Under the pieces are notes generated by a model, which had not been told where the DNA came from, made no database searches, and saw nothing but the letters and a program-made list of their open reading frames with translations. Below are positions 6,211 through 11,926 of a stretch of DNA of 11,926 bases, piece after piece; the first letter of the stretch is position 1, and every line of letters begins with the position of its first letter. This DNA is from Hyphomicrobiales bacterium (lineage in GTDB: Bacteria; Pseudomonadota; Alphaproteobacteria; Rhizobiales; Beijerinckiaceae), in assembly GCA_015655535.1 (NCBI GenBank), contig JAATEW010000191.1:1-11926 (forward strand). The letters run 5' to 3'. The position numbers were made by a program, and so were the translations under genes.

Positions 6211-6687
6211 CTAGCGGCTGCCGGAGGCCGCGCTATGGGATTGGACCTGACCGGCGACCTCGCCCATATATTTGGGATCGTCACCAAGTTTGACGGTGGG
6301 TTCGCACCTTGGCGCGCATGAATAGGACTGTTGATCCAGGCCGCGTTGAACCACGAGGGCATTGGTGCCGCCGATAACCTGGATCGTCGATTCAGCGACC
6401 GGATTTCCAGCCTCGTCCAAGGCGATGAAATTGGTTTGGCCGAAGCCTTTGCCGGTGACGATCATGACGCCGTTCTGCAAAGTGACGTCGGCGATGATCG
6501 GATTGCCGATCACGAGCGTCTTGGCATTGGCGGGGATTTTGACGATCCGGGCTTGATCGACCGTCACGACGATCTTGTCGGTATCGGCGAGAGTCGGGGA
6601 GCCGCATGCCAGCGCCAAGATAAGGGCGGCCTGAAATGGAAATGACTTTAATGCCAGCCAAGCTGCGAAACTTTGCGACAAACGCAT
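6211..6687 (-). CDS. Free-standing secretin N-domain protein (pilus assembly protein N-terminal domain)
   Basis: A 158-residue exported protein, very probably tied to the adjacent tad pilus locus. After a signal peptide (hydrophobic FQAALILALACGSPTLA, cleavage near residue 34) comes one domain of the T2SS/T3SS pilus N-terminal type: DKIVVTVDQARIVKIP, then VIGNPIIADV, then MIVTGKGFGQTNFIALD. The same pattern opens CpaC here (IIVDLPREASEIFIGNPKVANAVV and GQTTVFALD), but no secretin channel domain follows. The C-terminal part has a Cys pair (SCAPRCEP, Cys124 and Cys128), probably a periplasmic disulfide. ATG 6687 is preferred over the longer TTG start at 6723 because TAGG ends six bases before it. 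A Cys at the signal peptide end lacks a proper lipobox. It is transcribed away from flp. Similar short proteins occur near tad loci in Rhizobiales; the role, perhaps in secretin assembly, is inference. Confidence 0.82.
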   Translation of the reverse strand: MRLSQSFAAWLALKSFPFQAALILALACGSPTLADTDKIVVTVDQARIVKIPANAKTLVIGNPIIADVTLQNGVMIVTGKGFGQTNFIALDEAGNPVAESTIQVIGGTNALVVQRGLDQQSYSCAPRCEPTVKLGDDPKYMGEVAGQVQSHSAASGSR

Positions 6688-7126
6688 GGCCTGCCTAATG
6701 CGGGACGTGGGATCTATGCGCAATAAAACCTAGAATAGTGAATGAAGTCTAAAGACGCGGGCCCGGCGCGCAGGTGAGAAAGTTTCGCAGCCCTGAGCCA
6801 CAGGATGCTTTGGTCTTCGCGCATCGCTGGCGGGATGCTCTGCCGTAGCAACGGTTTGAGGCTGCCAATTCCTTTTGCATCGCGATAAGTAATAGCCAAT
6901 ATAAACTTATGTAATAAACACGGAAACCTGGTCTTAACGTGGGTCAATCAAGATTTTATCGCTCAATTCAGGATCGTTTAACCAAATAAAAGATAGTTAG
7001 CTGCCACGCTGATTTCATTCTTTGGATTAACGCGTTTGCAATCACCGGCCGATAGCTTTCACTTCATCCAGTCGACTTGACTATGAAGGGGGCTGGCCTT
7101 GGAGATTGGAATTAGGAGCAAACCAG
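6688..7126. promoter_or_regulatory. Divergent promoter region between the secretin N-domain gene and flp
   Basis: About 440 bp, clearly AT-richer (about 6880-7035) than the flanking genes. It holds three TTAAC half-sites resembling the start of CtrA boxes: 6934-6938, 6978-6983 (TTAACC, followed by AA) and 7027-7031. None has the full TTAA-N7-TTAA form, so CtrA control, known for Caulobacter pilA, is only a suggestion. AGGAG (7114-7118) is a good ribosome-binding site for flp. No gene is visible. Confidence 0.4.
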
Positions 7127-7291
7127 ATGAAGAATTTACTGTCGCGCTTTTCGCAGGATCAATCCGGCGCAACGGCCATTGAATATGGTCTGATCGCGGG
7201 TTTGATCGCCGTTGTGATTATCGCCACGATCACGACCGTCGGCAGCAATCTTTCGGCGAAGTTCAACGCCATCGCCAATAATCTTACCTAA
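7127..7291 (+). CDS. Flp-family type IVb pilin
   Basis: Major subunit of the thin Flp/Tad pilus, used for surface adhesion. The 54-residue prepilin has a 14-residue leader ending in Gly14, followed by mature ATAIEYGLIAGLIAVVIIAT. The processing site G/A with Glu5-Tyr6 of the mature chain is diagnostic for Flp pilins, and the hydrophobic helix (about residues 18-40) packs in the filament and the inner membrane. The mature protein is only 40 residues. The ATG at 7127 is preceded by AGGAG with an 8-nt gap; a TTG start at 7106 would add residues not seen in the family. It stands before cpaA with a 223-bp gap, which suggests it is also expressed separately and abundantly, as pilins usually are. 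The family call is secure. Confidence 0.95.
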   Translation: MKNLLSRFSQDQSGATAIEYGLIAGLIAVVIIATITTVGSNLSAKFNAIANNLT

Positions 7292-7514
7292 GCTCCGGAT
7301 TCTTTCCAGAGACTTGAGAGCAAGCCGATCTGTCGGAGCCTCCGTACCCGAGCGCTGTCATCTCGCAGCGCCGCGTATGGGGGCTTCAACGCATCTGGAA
7401 GCTTGATGCGCGGCATTGATCCGTAAAGGAACGGTCAACGAGTTTGGTTTACGTTCCAATAGGAATTGGCTTCTGCCGGCAGGCAATGCTTGAAGCCTTC
7501 GGGCCGAGCCCAAA

Positions 7515-8045
7515 ATGGACCGACGGATGATCCTTGAAACGGCGACGCTGATATTTTTCCCCGGCCTTATGATTTTCGCGGCTTTTTCGGATCTGTTCAC
7601 GATGACGATCTCGAATCGGGTCTCGATTGCTCTGGTCGTGATCTTCTGCGGGCTGGCTTACGCGAGTGGGATGCCGCTCGCCGAATTCGGCCTGCATCTG
7701 TCCTGCGGCTTTGCCGTGTTGATATGTACTTTCGCGCTTTTCGCTTTCGGCTGGATCGGAGGCGGCGACGCCAAGCTCTGCGCGGCGACGGCGCTTTGGG
7801 TCGGTTGGGACCATCTCGCCGACTACAGCCTGCTGACCGCGCTTCTTGGCGGCGGCCTTACGCTTTTCTTCCTTCAACTTCGTAAATGGCCTCTGCCGCA
7901 ATGGCTCTACGCGCAACAATGGGTTGCGCGCTTGCATGATCGCGACAATGGTGTTCCCTACGGCATCGCGCTCGCTATCGCGGGGCTGATGATTTACCCG
8001 GATACCGGCATTTGGCTGAGCGCGGCGTCCTTACCGCAGGTCTAA
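7515..8045 (+). CDS. cpaA: Prepilin peptidase CpaA (A24 family, TadV-like)
   Basis: Inner-membrane aspartic protease that removes the leader from Flp prepilin. It has 176 residues and is mostly transmembrane (hydrophobic runs at about 8-24, 36-50, 62-80, 90-118 and 150-172). The two catalytic aspartates are Asp26 in F-S-D-L, followed by the ISNR that parallels the usual IPN, and Asp85 in the GxGD motif (IGGGDAKL, 81-88). As in other CpaA/TadV enzymes there is no N-terminal methyltransferase domain of the PilD kind. A second ATG at 7527 (four codons in) has a GGA at better spacing and may be the true start; this changes nothing functional. It lies downstream of its substrate flp and upstream of cpaB, in the classic tad order. 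Confidence 0.93.
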   Translation: MDRRMILETATLIFFPGLMIFAAFSDLFTMTISNRVSIALVVIFCGLAYASGMPLAEFGLHLSCGFAVLICTFALFAFGWIGGGDAKLCAATALWVGWDHLADYSLLTALLGGGLTLFFLQLRKWPLPQWLYAQQWVARLHDRDNGVPYGIALAIAGLMIYPDTGIWLSAASLPQV

Positions 8046-8087
8046 GACCCGGCTTCCCCTGAGAAAAATCCAATTTTAGAGAATTGA

Positions 8088-8097
8088 TTAACCTTAA
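8088..8097. promoter_or_regulatory. TTAACCTTAA motif upstream of cpaB
   Basis: It lies in the 120-bp gap between cpaA and cpaB, 68 bp before the cpaB start. TTAACC resembles a CtrA half-site, but the second TTAA is only two bases away instead of seven. It may mark a separate promoter for cpaBCDE. Weak evidence. Confidence 0.25.
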
Positions 8098-8165
8098 TTT
8101 GACCTTTGCATGGTCCAATTCCGTCCGCGTCAAATGAAGACGCGCGAAGGGATCGACCTTAAAAA

Positions 8166-8957
8166 ATGAAAGTAGCTCGCTTTGCAGTTCTGGGTGTGGC
8201 TTTGGTGGCCGGTCTCGCCGCGGCCTACCTGGCCAGCAGCTCGAAACCGCCGGAAGCGCCGCCACCTCCGCCTGCTCCCACGGTTGCCACCGACGACGTG
8301 CTGGTCGCAGCGCGTGAGTTGACCTTCGGTACCGTTCTGACACCGGCGGACATGCGCTGGCAAAGCTGGCCGAAGGCCAATGTGCCTGAAGGCGTCATTC
8401 GCAAGAGCGCTTCGCCGGATGCGGTGAACGAGGTCAACAACTCCATGCTGCGCAGCAATTTCTCCGACGGCGAACCCTTCCGCCGCGAGCGTCTGGTAAA
8501 GGGCGGAAATTCGAATTTCATGGCGGCGATGCTGACGCCCGGCATGCGAGCGGTTTCCATCAACATAGAAGCCAGCGGTAACAATACGGCTGGCGGATTC
8601 ATTCTGCCGAACGATCATGTCGACGTTCTTCACACGATCCATGACGACGCGACGGCGAAAGCCGGCGGCGACGGCTATGTCACCGAGCCCATTCTGACGA
8701 ACATAAGGGTGCTCGCCATCGGCCAGACGGTTCAGGAAAAAAACAACGAGCGCGTCGTCTCGGGCACGAGCGCGACGCTCGAAGTCACGCCGAGGCAGGC
8801 GTCGATTCTCATCCTGGCGCAGCGCATCGGTCAATTGTCGCTGATCCTCCGCAGCATGGCCGATTCCAATAACGAGAGCGAAACCACCGGACGGCCCGAA
8901 CAGCCTGTCAAGACGATCGTCAAATACGGCGTCGCATTGCAGGTTCAATCGCACTGA
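8166..8957 (+). CDS. cpaB: Flp pilus assembly protein CpaB (RcpC-like, SAF domain)
   Basis: A 263-residue periplasmic protein held by one N-terminal membrane helix (about 5-24, ARFAVLGVALVAGLAAAYLA) or uncleaved signal. A proline-rich linker (PPEAPPPPPAP, about 28-38) leads to an SAF domain (about 43-110: VLVAARELTFGTVLTPADM, then WPKANVPEGVI). A RcpC/CpaB-specific region follows with LTPGMRAVSI, FILPNDHVDVL and LEVTPRQASILILAQRIGQLSLILRS. The FILPNDHVDVL block is characteristic of CpaB. It is thought to assist or gate the CpaC secretin, and the SAF fold suggests contact with peptidoglycan or sugars; both points come from the family. The stop is 27 bp before cpaC, so the two are co-transcribed. 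The ribosome-binding site is weak (GAAGGG is rather distant). Confidence 0.93.
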   Translation: MKVARFAVLGVALVAGLAAAYLASSSKPPEAPPPPPAPTVATDDVLVAARELTFGTVLTPADMRWQSWPKANVPEGVIRKSASPDAVNEVNNSMLRSNFSDGEPFRRERLVKGGNSNFMAAMLTPGMRAVSINIEASGNNTAGGFILPNDHVDVLHTIHDDATAKAGGDGYVTEPILTNIRVLAIGQTVQEKNNERVVSGTSATLEVTPRQASILILAQRIGQLSLILRSMADSNNESETTGRPEQPVKTIVKYGVALQVQSH

Positions 8958-8984
8958 AAAAGAATTTGGATCGGATCAAGCATC

Positions 8985-10481
8985 ATGCTTCTGGGGGACG
9001 GAAAGAAAATGACGGTTCCGGCTCTTTTGCTGGGCCTTGGGGTGAGCCTCTTCGTTGGCGTGATGGCTAGTCCCATCCAGGCGGCAGTGAGTTCCGACAC
9101 GCAACAGGTCATAGGCGGCGTTCTGACGCGCCGCATTTCCATGGGTGTCGGCAAGTCGATCATCGTCGATCTTCCGCGCGAGGCATCTGAAATCTTCATC
9201 GGCAATCCGAAGGTTGCAAATGCCGTCGTGCGCTCGGCCCGCAAGCTTTATGTCATCGGAATGGAGAACGGGCAGACGACGGTCTTTGCGCTCGATCACG
9301 AGGGCCATCAGATCGCCGTGCTGGAATTGAGCATCGGCCGCGACACAGGCGAGTTGCAGCAGATCATTAAGGCCGCCTTGCCCGGCGCCAACGTTACGGC
9401 GCGCACGATCAATGACACGATCGTTTTGACCGGCGAAGTCGATTCGGCCGAGGACGCGCAACGCATCGGAGACATCGCGCAAGGTTTCGCCAAGCAGGCC
9501 AATGGAGCCGCGGGCGGGGGCGGGGAAGGCATGGTCATCAATTCGCTCGTCATCCGCGGCCGCACCCAGGTCATGCTGAAAGTGACCGTCGCGGAGGTCC
9601 AGCGCAATGTCGCAAAGCAGCTCGGCCTGACGAGCAGCAATATCTCCGGCAGTTGGGGCGCGTTCACGCAAGCCAATCCATTCGCGATCAACGGGCCTTT
9701 GAGCAGCGTCGTACCCAATGGAAGTGTTAATGCGGTCACGACGCAGCTCGCGCTGAGCAATCCGGCGGGAACGCTCGCGGCAAACATCCAAGCTTTCGAG
9801 CGCTACGGCGTCACGCGCGTTCTAGCGGAGCCTACCGTGGCGGCGGTTTCCGGCGAGAGCGCGACCTTCATGGTCGGAGGCCAGTTCCCGATCCCCGGGC
9901 CGGCCGTTGCCTGTTCCGGCACGACGTCGTCCTCGACCAGCAATCAGGCTTTTTGTTCGGGCGGCGCGATCTATCAGAATTTTGGCGTGGCCCTGAATTT
10001 CACGCCCATCGTTCTTGCCGAAGGCCGTATCCTTCTGCATCTCGCGACCGAGGTGACGGATGTCGACTTCTCAAGGACCGTCGTTATCCAGGGCGTGCCG
10101 GTACCCAGTCTGCTCACGCGTAAGAATTCCACGAGCGTCGAGTTGCCGTCCGGCGGTTCGATCGCCTCGGCAGGGCTTTTGCAGAACCAGACGGCGCAAG
10201 TCATCAATGGGCTTCCGGGTCTCATGAATGTGCCGATTCTCGGCACGCTGTTTCGCTCGCGCGATTATCAGCGGCAGGAAACCGAGCTCATGATCATCGT
10301 CACGCCCTATATCGTGAAGCCGGTGGCCGCCAGTGAATTGCCAAGGCCAGACGACGGCTTTGCCGATGCCAGCGATCCGCAAACGGTTCTGCTCGGACGG
10401 ATCAACAAGCTCTATGCCTCGCCCACGAATCCGCAGGCGGTTCAAAATTATAAGGGACGTATCGGTTTCATCCAGGATTGA
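8985..10481 (+). CDS. cpaC: Flp pilus outer-membrane secretin CpaC (RcpA-like)
   Basis: Forms the outer-membrane ring through which the Flp pilus passes. The protein has 498 residues. It starts with a signal peptide (KKM charge, then VPALLLGLGVSLFVGVM, cleavage near Ala33), then the pilus N-domain (about 45-115, with IFIGNPKVANAVV and GQTTVFALD), a BON-like segment (about 120-185), and the secretin domain (about 195-445). Secretin marks are VLAEPTVAAVSG from 279, VGGQFPIP from 297, QNFGVALNFTPIVL, and the closing ELMIIVTPYIVKP (434-446). A second ATG at 9009 has a better ribosome-binding site (GGACGGAAAG) but would remove the positive charge from the signal peptide, so 8985 is kept. It follows cpaB by 27 bp and precedes cpaD by 44 bp, the standard operon order. 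Its lipoprotein partner is probably CpaD. Confidence 0.95.
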   Translation: MLLGDGKKMTVPALLLGLGVSLFVGVMASPIQAAVSSDTQQVIGGVLTRRISMGVGKSIIVDLPREASEIFIGNPKVANAVVRSARKLYVIGMENGQTTVFALDHEGHQIAVLELSIGRDTGELQQIIKAALPGANVTARTINDTIVLTGEVDSAEDAQRIGDIAQGFAKQANGAAGGGGEGMVINSLVIRGRTQVMLKVTVAEVQRNVAKQLGLTSSNISGSWGAFTQANPFAINGPLSSVVPNGSVNAVTTQLALSNPAGTLAANIQAFERYGVTRVLAEPTVAAVSGESATFMVGGQFPIPGPAVACSGTTSSSTSNQAFCSGGAIYQNFGVALNFTPIVLAEGRILLHLATEVTDVDFSRTVVIQGVPVPSLLTRKNSTSVELPSGGSIASAGLLQNQTAQVINGLPGLMNVPILGTLFRSRDYQRQETELMIIVTPYIVKPVAASELPRPDDGFADASDPQTVLLGRINKLYASPTNPQAVQNYKGRIGFIQD

Positions 10482-10525
10482 GGCAAAACCGCCTCCGCCG
10501 AAGCACTTCCGCAGGACAATGATTC

Positions 10526-11272
10526 ATGATGCCGGTATCTAAACAAAAGGCGCAGCGGGGCATGCCGAACTTCTTTCTCCCGCAAGGCGTCGTGATCTTG
10601 GGCTTGAGCCTCGGCCTTTGCGCCTGCAACACCGTCGATCGCATGGAAACATCGTCGATCCCGATGGACGACTATCGCGTGAGGCATCCGATCACTCTGT
10701 CGGAAACGTCGCGAGTGATCGATATTTTCCCGGCGGGCGGCACCAGTTATCTCGATCCGCAAAGCGCCAGCAAGCTTGTAGAATTCGGACATCTCTACCG
10801 GCAAGTGGGAGAGGGACCCATTTTGGTTCTTTATCCCGTAGGCTCGGGCATTCCGGGCCGTGTCCCGCTTGATGCGATCCGCCAGGCGCTCGCAGTTGGC
10901 GGCGTGCGCACGACCATTAAAACCGGCAGCTATCCCGTCGCCCATCCGGAATTGGCCTCGCCTATTCGGCTGAGCTTCACGGGCATCAAGGCAAAAGTCG
11001 CGACGCCCTGCGGAGAGTGGCCGAGCGACCTTGCCTCCGGCAGCACGATCGAGGGCTGGGATAACAAGCCTTATTGGAATTACGGCTGCGCCTATCAGTC
11101 CGCCCTTGCGGCTCAGGTGGCCGACCCGCGCGATCTCGTCGAGCCGCGCGGCGAAACGCCGGTGGATACTTTGATCAAAGCGCGCGGGATCGAAACCATT
11201 CGAAAGGGTACCGACCCAAGCACGGCATGGACGACCAAGGGCACCGGCATCAGCAGCGTGGGAGGCCAGTGA
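10526..11272 (+). CDS. cpaD: Flp pilus lipoprotein CpaD
   Basis: A 248-residue probable outer-membrane lipoprotein that belongs to the secretin complex of tad pili. The N-terminus has basic residues (KQKAQRG), a hydrophobic core (VVILGLSLGL) and the lipobox L-C-A-C, with Cys34 as the lipidated residue. The CpaD-type domain follows: DDYRVRHPITLSE (about 50-62), a region with PxGxxxLDP-like spacing (PAGGTSYLDPQS), and the conserved late block FTGIKAKVATPCGEWPSDL, then NYGCAYQSALAAQVADPRDLVEPR. The two cysteines in PCGEW and NYGCA may form a disulfide. ATG 10526 is directly followed by another ATG; AGGA lies upstream. The stop shares one base with the cpaE start (TGATG), which implies translational coupling. 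Confidence 0.94.
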   Translation: MMPVSKQKAQRGMPNFFLPQGVVILGLSLGLCACNTVDRMETSSIPMDDYRVRHPITLSETSRVIDIFPAGGTSYLDPQSASKLVEFGHLYRQVGEGPILVLYPVGSGIPGRVPLDAIRQALAVGGVRTTIKTGSYPVAHPELASPIRLSFTGIKAKVATPCGEWPSDLASGSTIEGWDNKPYWNYGCAYQSALAAQVADPRDLVEPRGETPVDTLIKARGIETIRKGTDPSTAWTTKGTGISSVGGQ

Positions 11273-11926
11273 TGAAAGCGTCTGCTTTCGACGTCGAGCA
11301 GATCGCGCCGGTTCCGCGTATCTCGGTCCAGGCCTTTTGCGAAACGCCTGACGTCGCACAAACCATCAACGATGCGATTACCGATCGCCGCATGGAAAAG
11401 GCCCATGTGAAGGTTCACATGGGTGGATTGCCGGCTGCGATCGAGGCCTATCGCACGGCGCCCACGCCCAATGTGATCGTGATCGAAACCGCTTCGGGCC
11501 GGGACGAATTGATTGCCAATCTGGAAGGCCTCGCCGAATTTTGCGATGCCGGAACCAAGGTTGTCGTTCTCGGCCGGATGAACGATATCCTTCTTTATCG
11601 CGATCTGATGGCGCGCGGCGTCAGCGAATATCTTGTCGCGCCCTTTGCTATCCTCGATTTCATCCGCACGATCTCCGGGCTCTATTCGCATTCGGGCGGC
11701 GATCCCCTCGGCAAGATCATCGCCGTGGTCGGCGCCAAGGGAGGCGTCGGCGCCTCGACGATCGCTCACAACATCGCCTGGTCGATTGCCCGCGACCTTG
11801 AAATCCAAACCGTGATCGTCGATATGGATCTGGGCTTCGGCACGGCTGGTCTCGACTTCAATCAGGCCCCGCCGCAGGGCATCGCCGAAGCGGTCTTCGC
11901 CCCGGACCGCGTCGATTCCAATCTCA
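11272..11926 (+). CDS. cpaE: Pilus assembly protein CpaE (TadZ-like), 3' truncated by the window
   Basis: The first 218 residues of a ParA/MinD-like ATPase that localises the Flp pilus machine, at the pole in Caulobacter. Residues about 15-140 form a response-regulator-like domain (NVIVIETASGRDEL, then VVVLGRMNDILLYRDLMARG, then EYLVAPF). The usual phospho-acceptor aspartate seems replaced (IVIETA), so it is probably not phosphorylated. The ATPase domain starts near 148 with IIAVVGAKGGVGASTIAHN (Lys156 is the deviant Walker A signature lysine; the second, P-loop lysine is Ala161), then the Walker A'/switch VIVDMDLGFGTAGLDFNQ. Loss of the second lysine is normal in CpaE/TadZ. GGAGG (11261-11265) lies inside the end of cpaD and the start overlaps the cpaD stop by one base. 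The remaining C-terminus is beyond position 11926. Confidence 0.95.
   Translation, partial: MKASAFDVEQIAPVPRISVQAFCETPDVAQTINDAITDRRMEKAHVKVHMGGLPAAIEAYRTAPTPNVIVIETASGRDELIANLEGLAEFCDAGTKVVVLGRMNDILLYRDLMARGVSEYLVAPFAILDFIRTISGLYSHSGGDPLGKIIAVVGAKGGVGASTIAHNIAWSIARDLEIQTVIVDMDLGFGTAGLDFNQAPPQGIAEAVFAPDRVDSNL

Noticed and set aside
7081..7112. Possible sigma-54 promoter in the G-rich stretch before flp
   Set aside because: The spaced GG and GC elements of a -24/-12 promoter are not present, and it would leave almost no leader before the ribosome-binding site.
7352..7410. Small inverted repeats after flp (GCGCTG/CAGCGC and CGCATC/GATGC-G)
   Set aside because: Stems of 6 bp without a T-tract are expected by chance in GC-rich DNA, so I did not call a terminator between flp and cpaA.
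1..11926. CRISPR array, tRNA or rRNA genes, insertion sequence or phage genes
   Set aside because: No regularly spaced direct repeats, no tRNA-like cloverleaf with the conserved T-arm, and no transposase or integrase motifs were seen on either strand.

Overview
The window looks like chromosome from an alphaproteobacterium of the Hyphomicrobiales (Rhizobiales). The evidence is moderately high GC with strong third-position GC bias, three kinds of intergenic palindromic repeat of the type common in that order, a ScfR-type regulator next to isocitrate lyase, a rhizobial-type 499-residue phosphohexomutase, and a Caulobacter/rhizobial-style flp-cpa (tad) pilus locus. Beijerinckiaceae or a neighbouring family is my guess, but the sequence alone does not fix the genus.

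Left part (1-1345). The window opens inside the last strands of an autotransporter beta-barrel (3-140, +). Its stop codon abuts a palindromic repeat (141-187). A small secreted Gly/His/Tyr-rich protein (507-830, +) follows. Just after it lies a short, frameshifted second copy of the 3' end of the scfR gene (841-911, -), which contains a perfect 13-bp inverted repeat. The rest up to 1345 shows no gene.

Central metabolic part (1346-6184). scfR (1346-2785, -) and aceA, isocitrate lyase (2951-4267, +), are divergent across 165 bp that hold two TTTGCAAA-like palindromes. This is the expected arrangement for an acyl-CoA/acetate-responsive regulator controlling the glyoxylate shunt. aceA ends in a textbook intrinsic terminator. 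A phosphomannomutase/phosphoglucomutase gene (4570-6069, +) follows, bracketed by two different palindromic repeats (4422-4515 and 6099-6184).

Right part (6211-11926) is a tad/Flp pilus locus. On the minus strand is a free-standing secretin N-domain protein (6211-6687). Divergent from it run the Flp pilin (7127-7291), prepilin peptidase cpaA (7515-8045), cpaB (8166-8957), the secretin cpaC (8985-10481), the lipoprotein cpaD (10526-11272) and the start of cpaE (11272 to the window edge). cpaB to cpaE are tightly spaced and probably one operon. CpaA processes the pilin, CpaC forms the outer-membrane channel, CpaB and CpaD assist it, and CpaE positions the machine. The motor and platform genes (cpaF, tadB, tadC) should lie beyond the right edge.

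I found no wholly new system. The least expected items are the scfR 3'-end remnant, the orphan secretin N-domain gene divergent from the pilin, and the repeat abutting the autotransporter stop.
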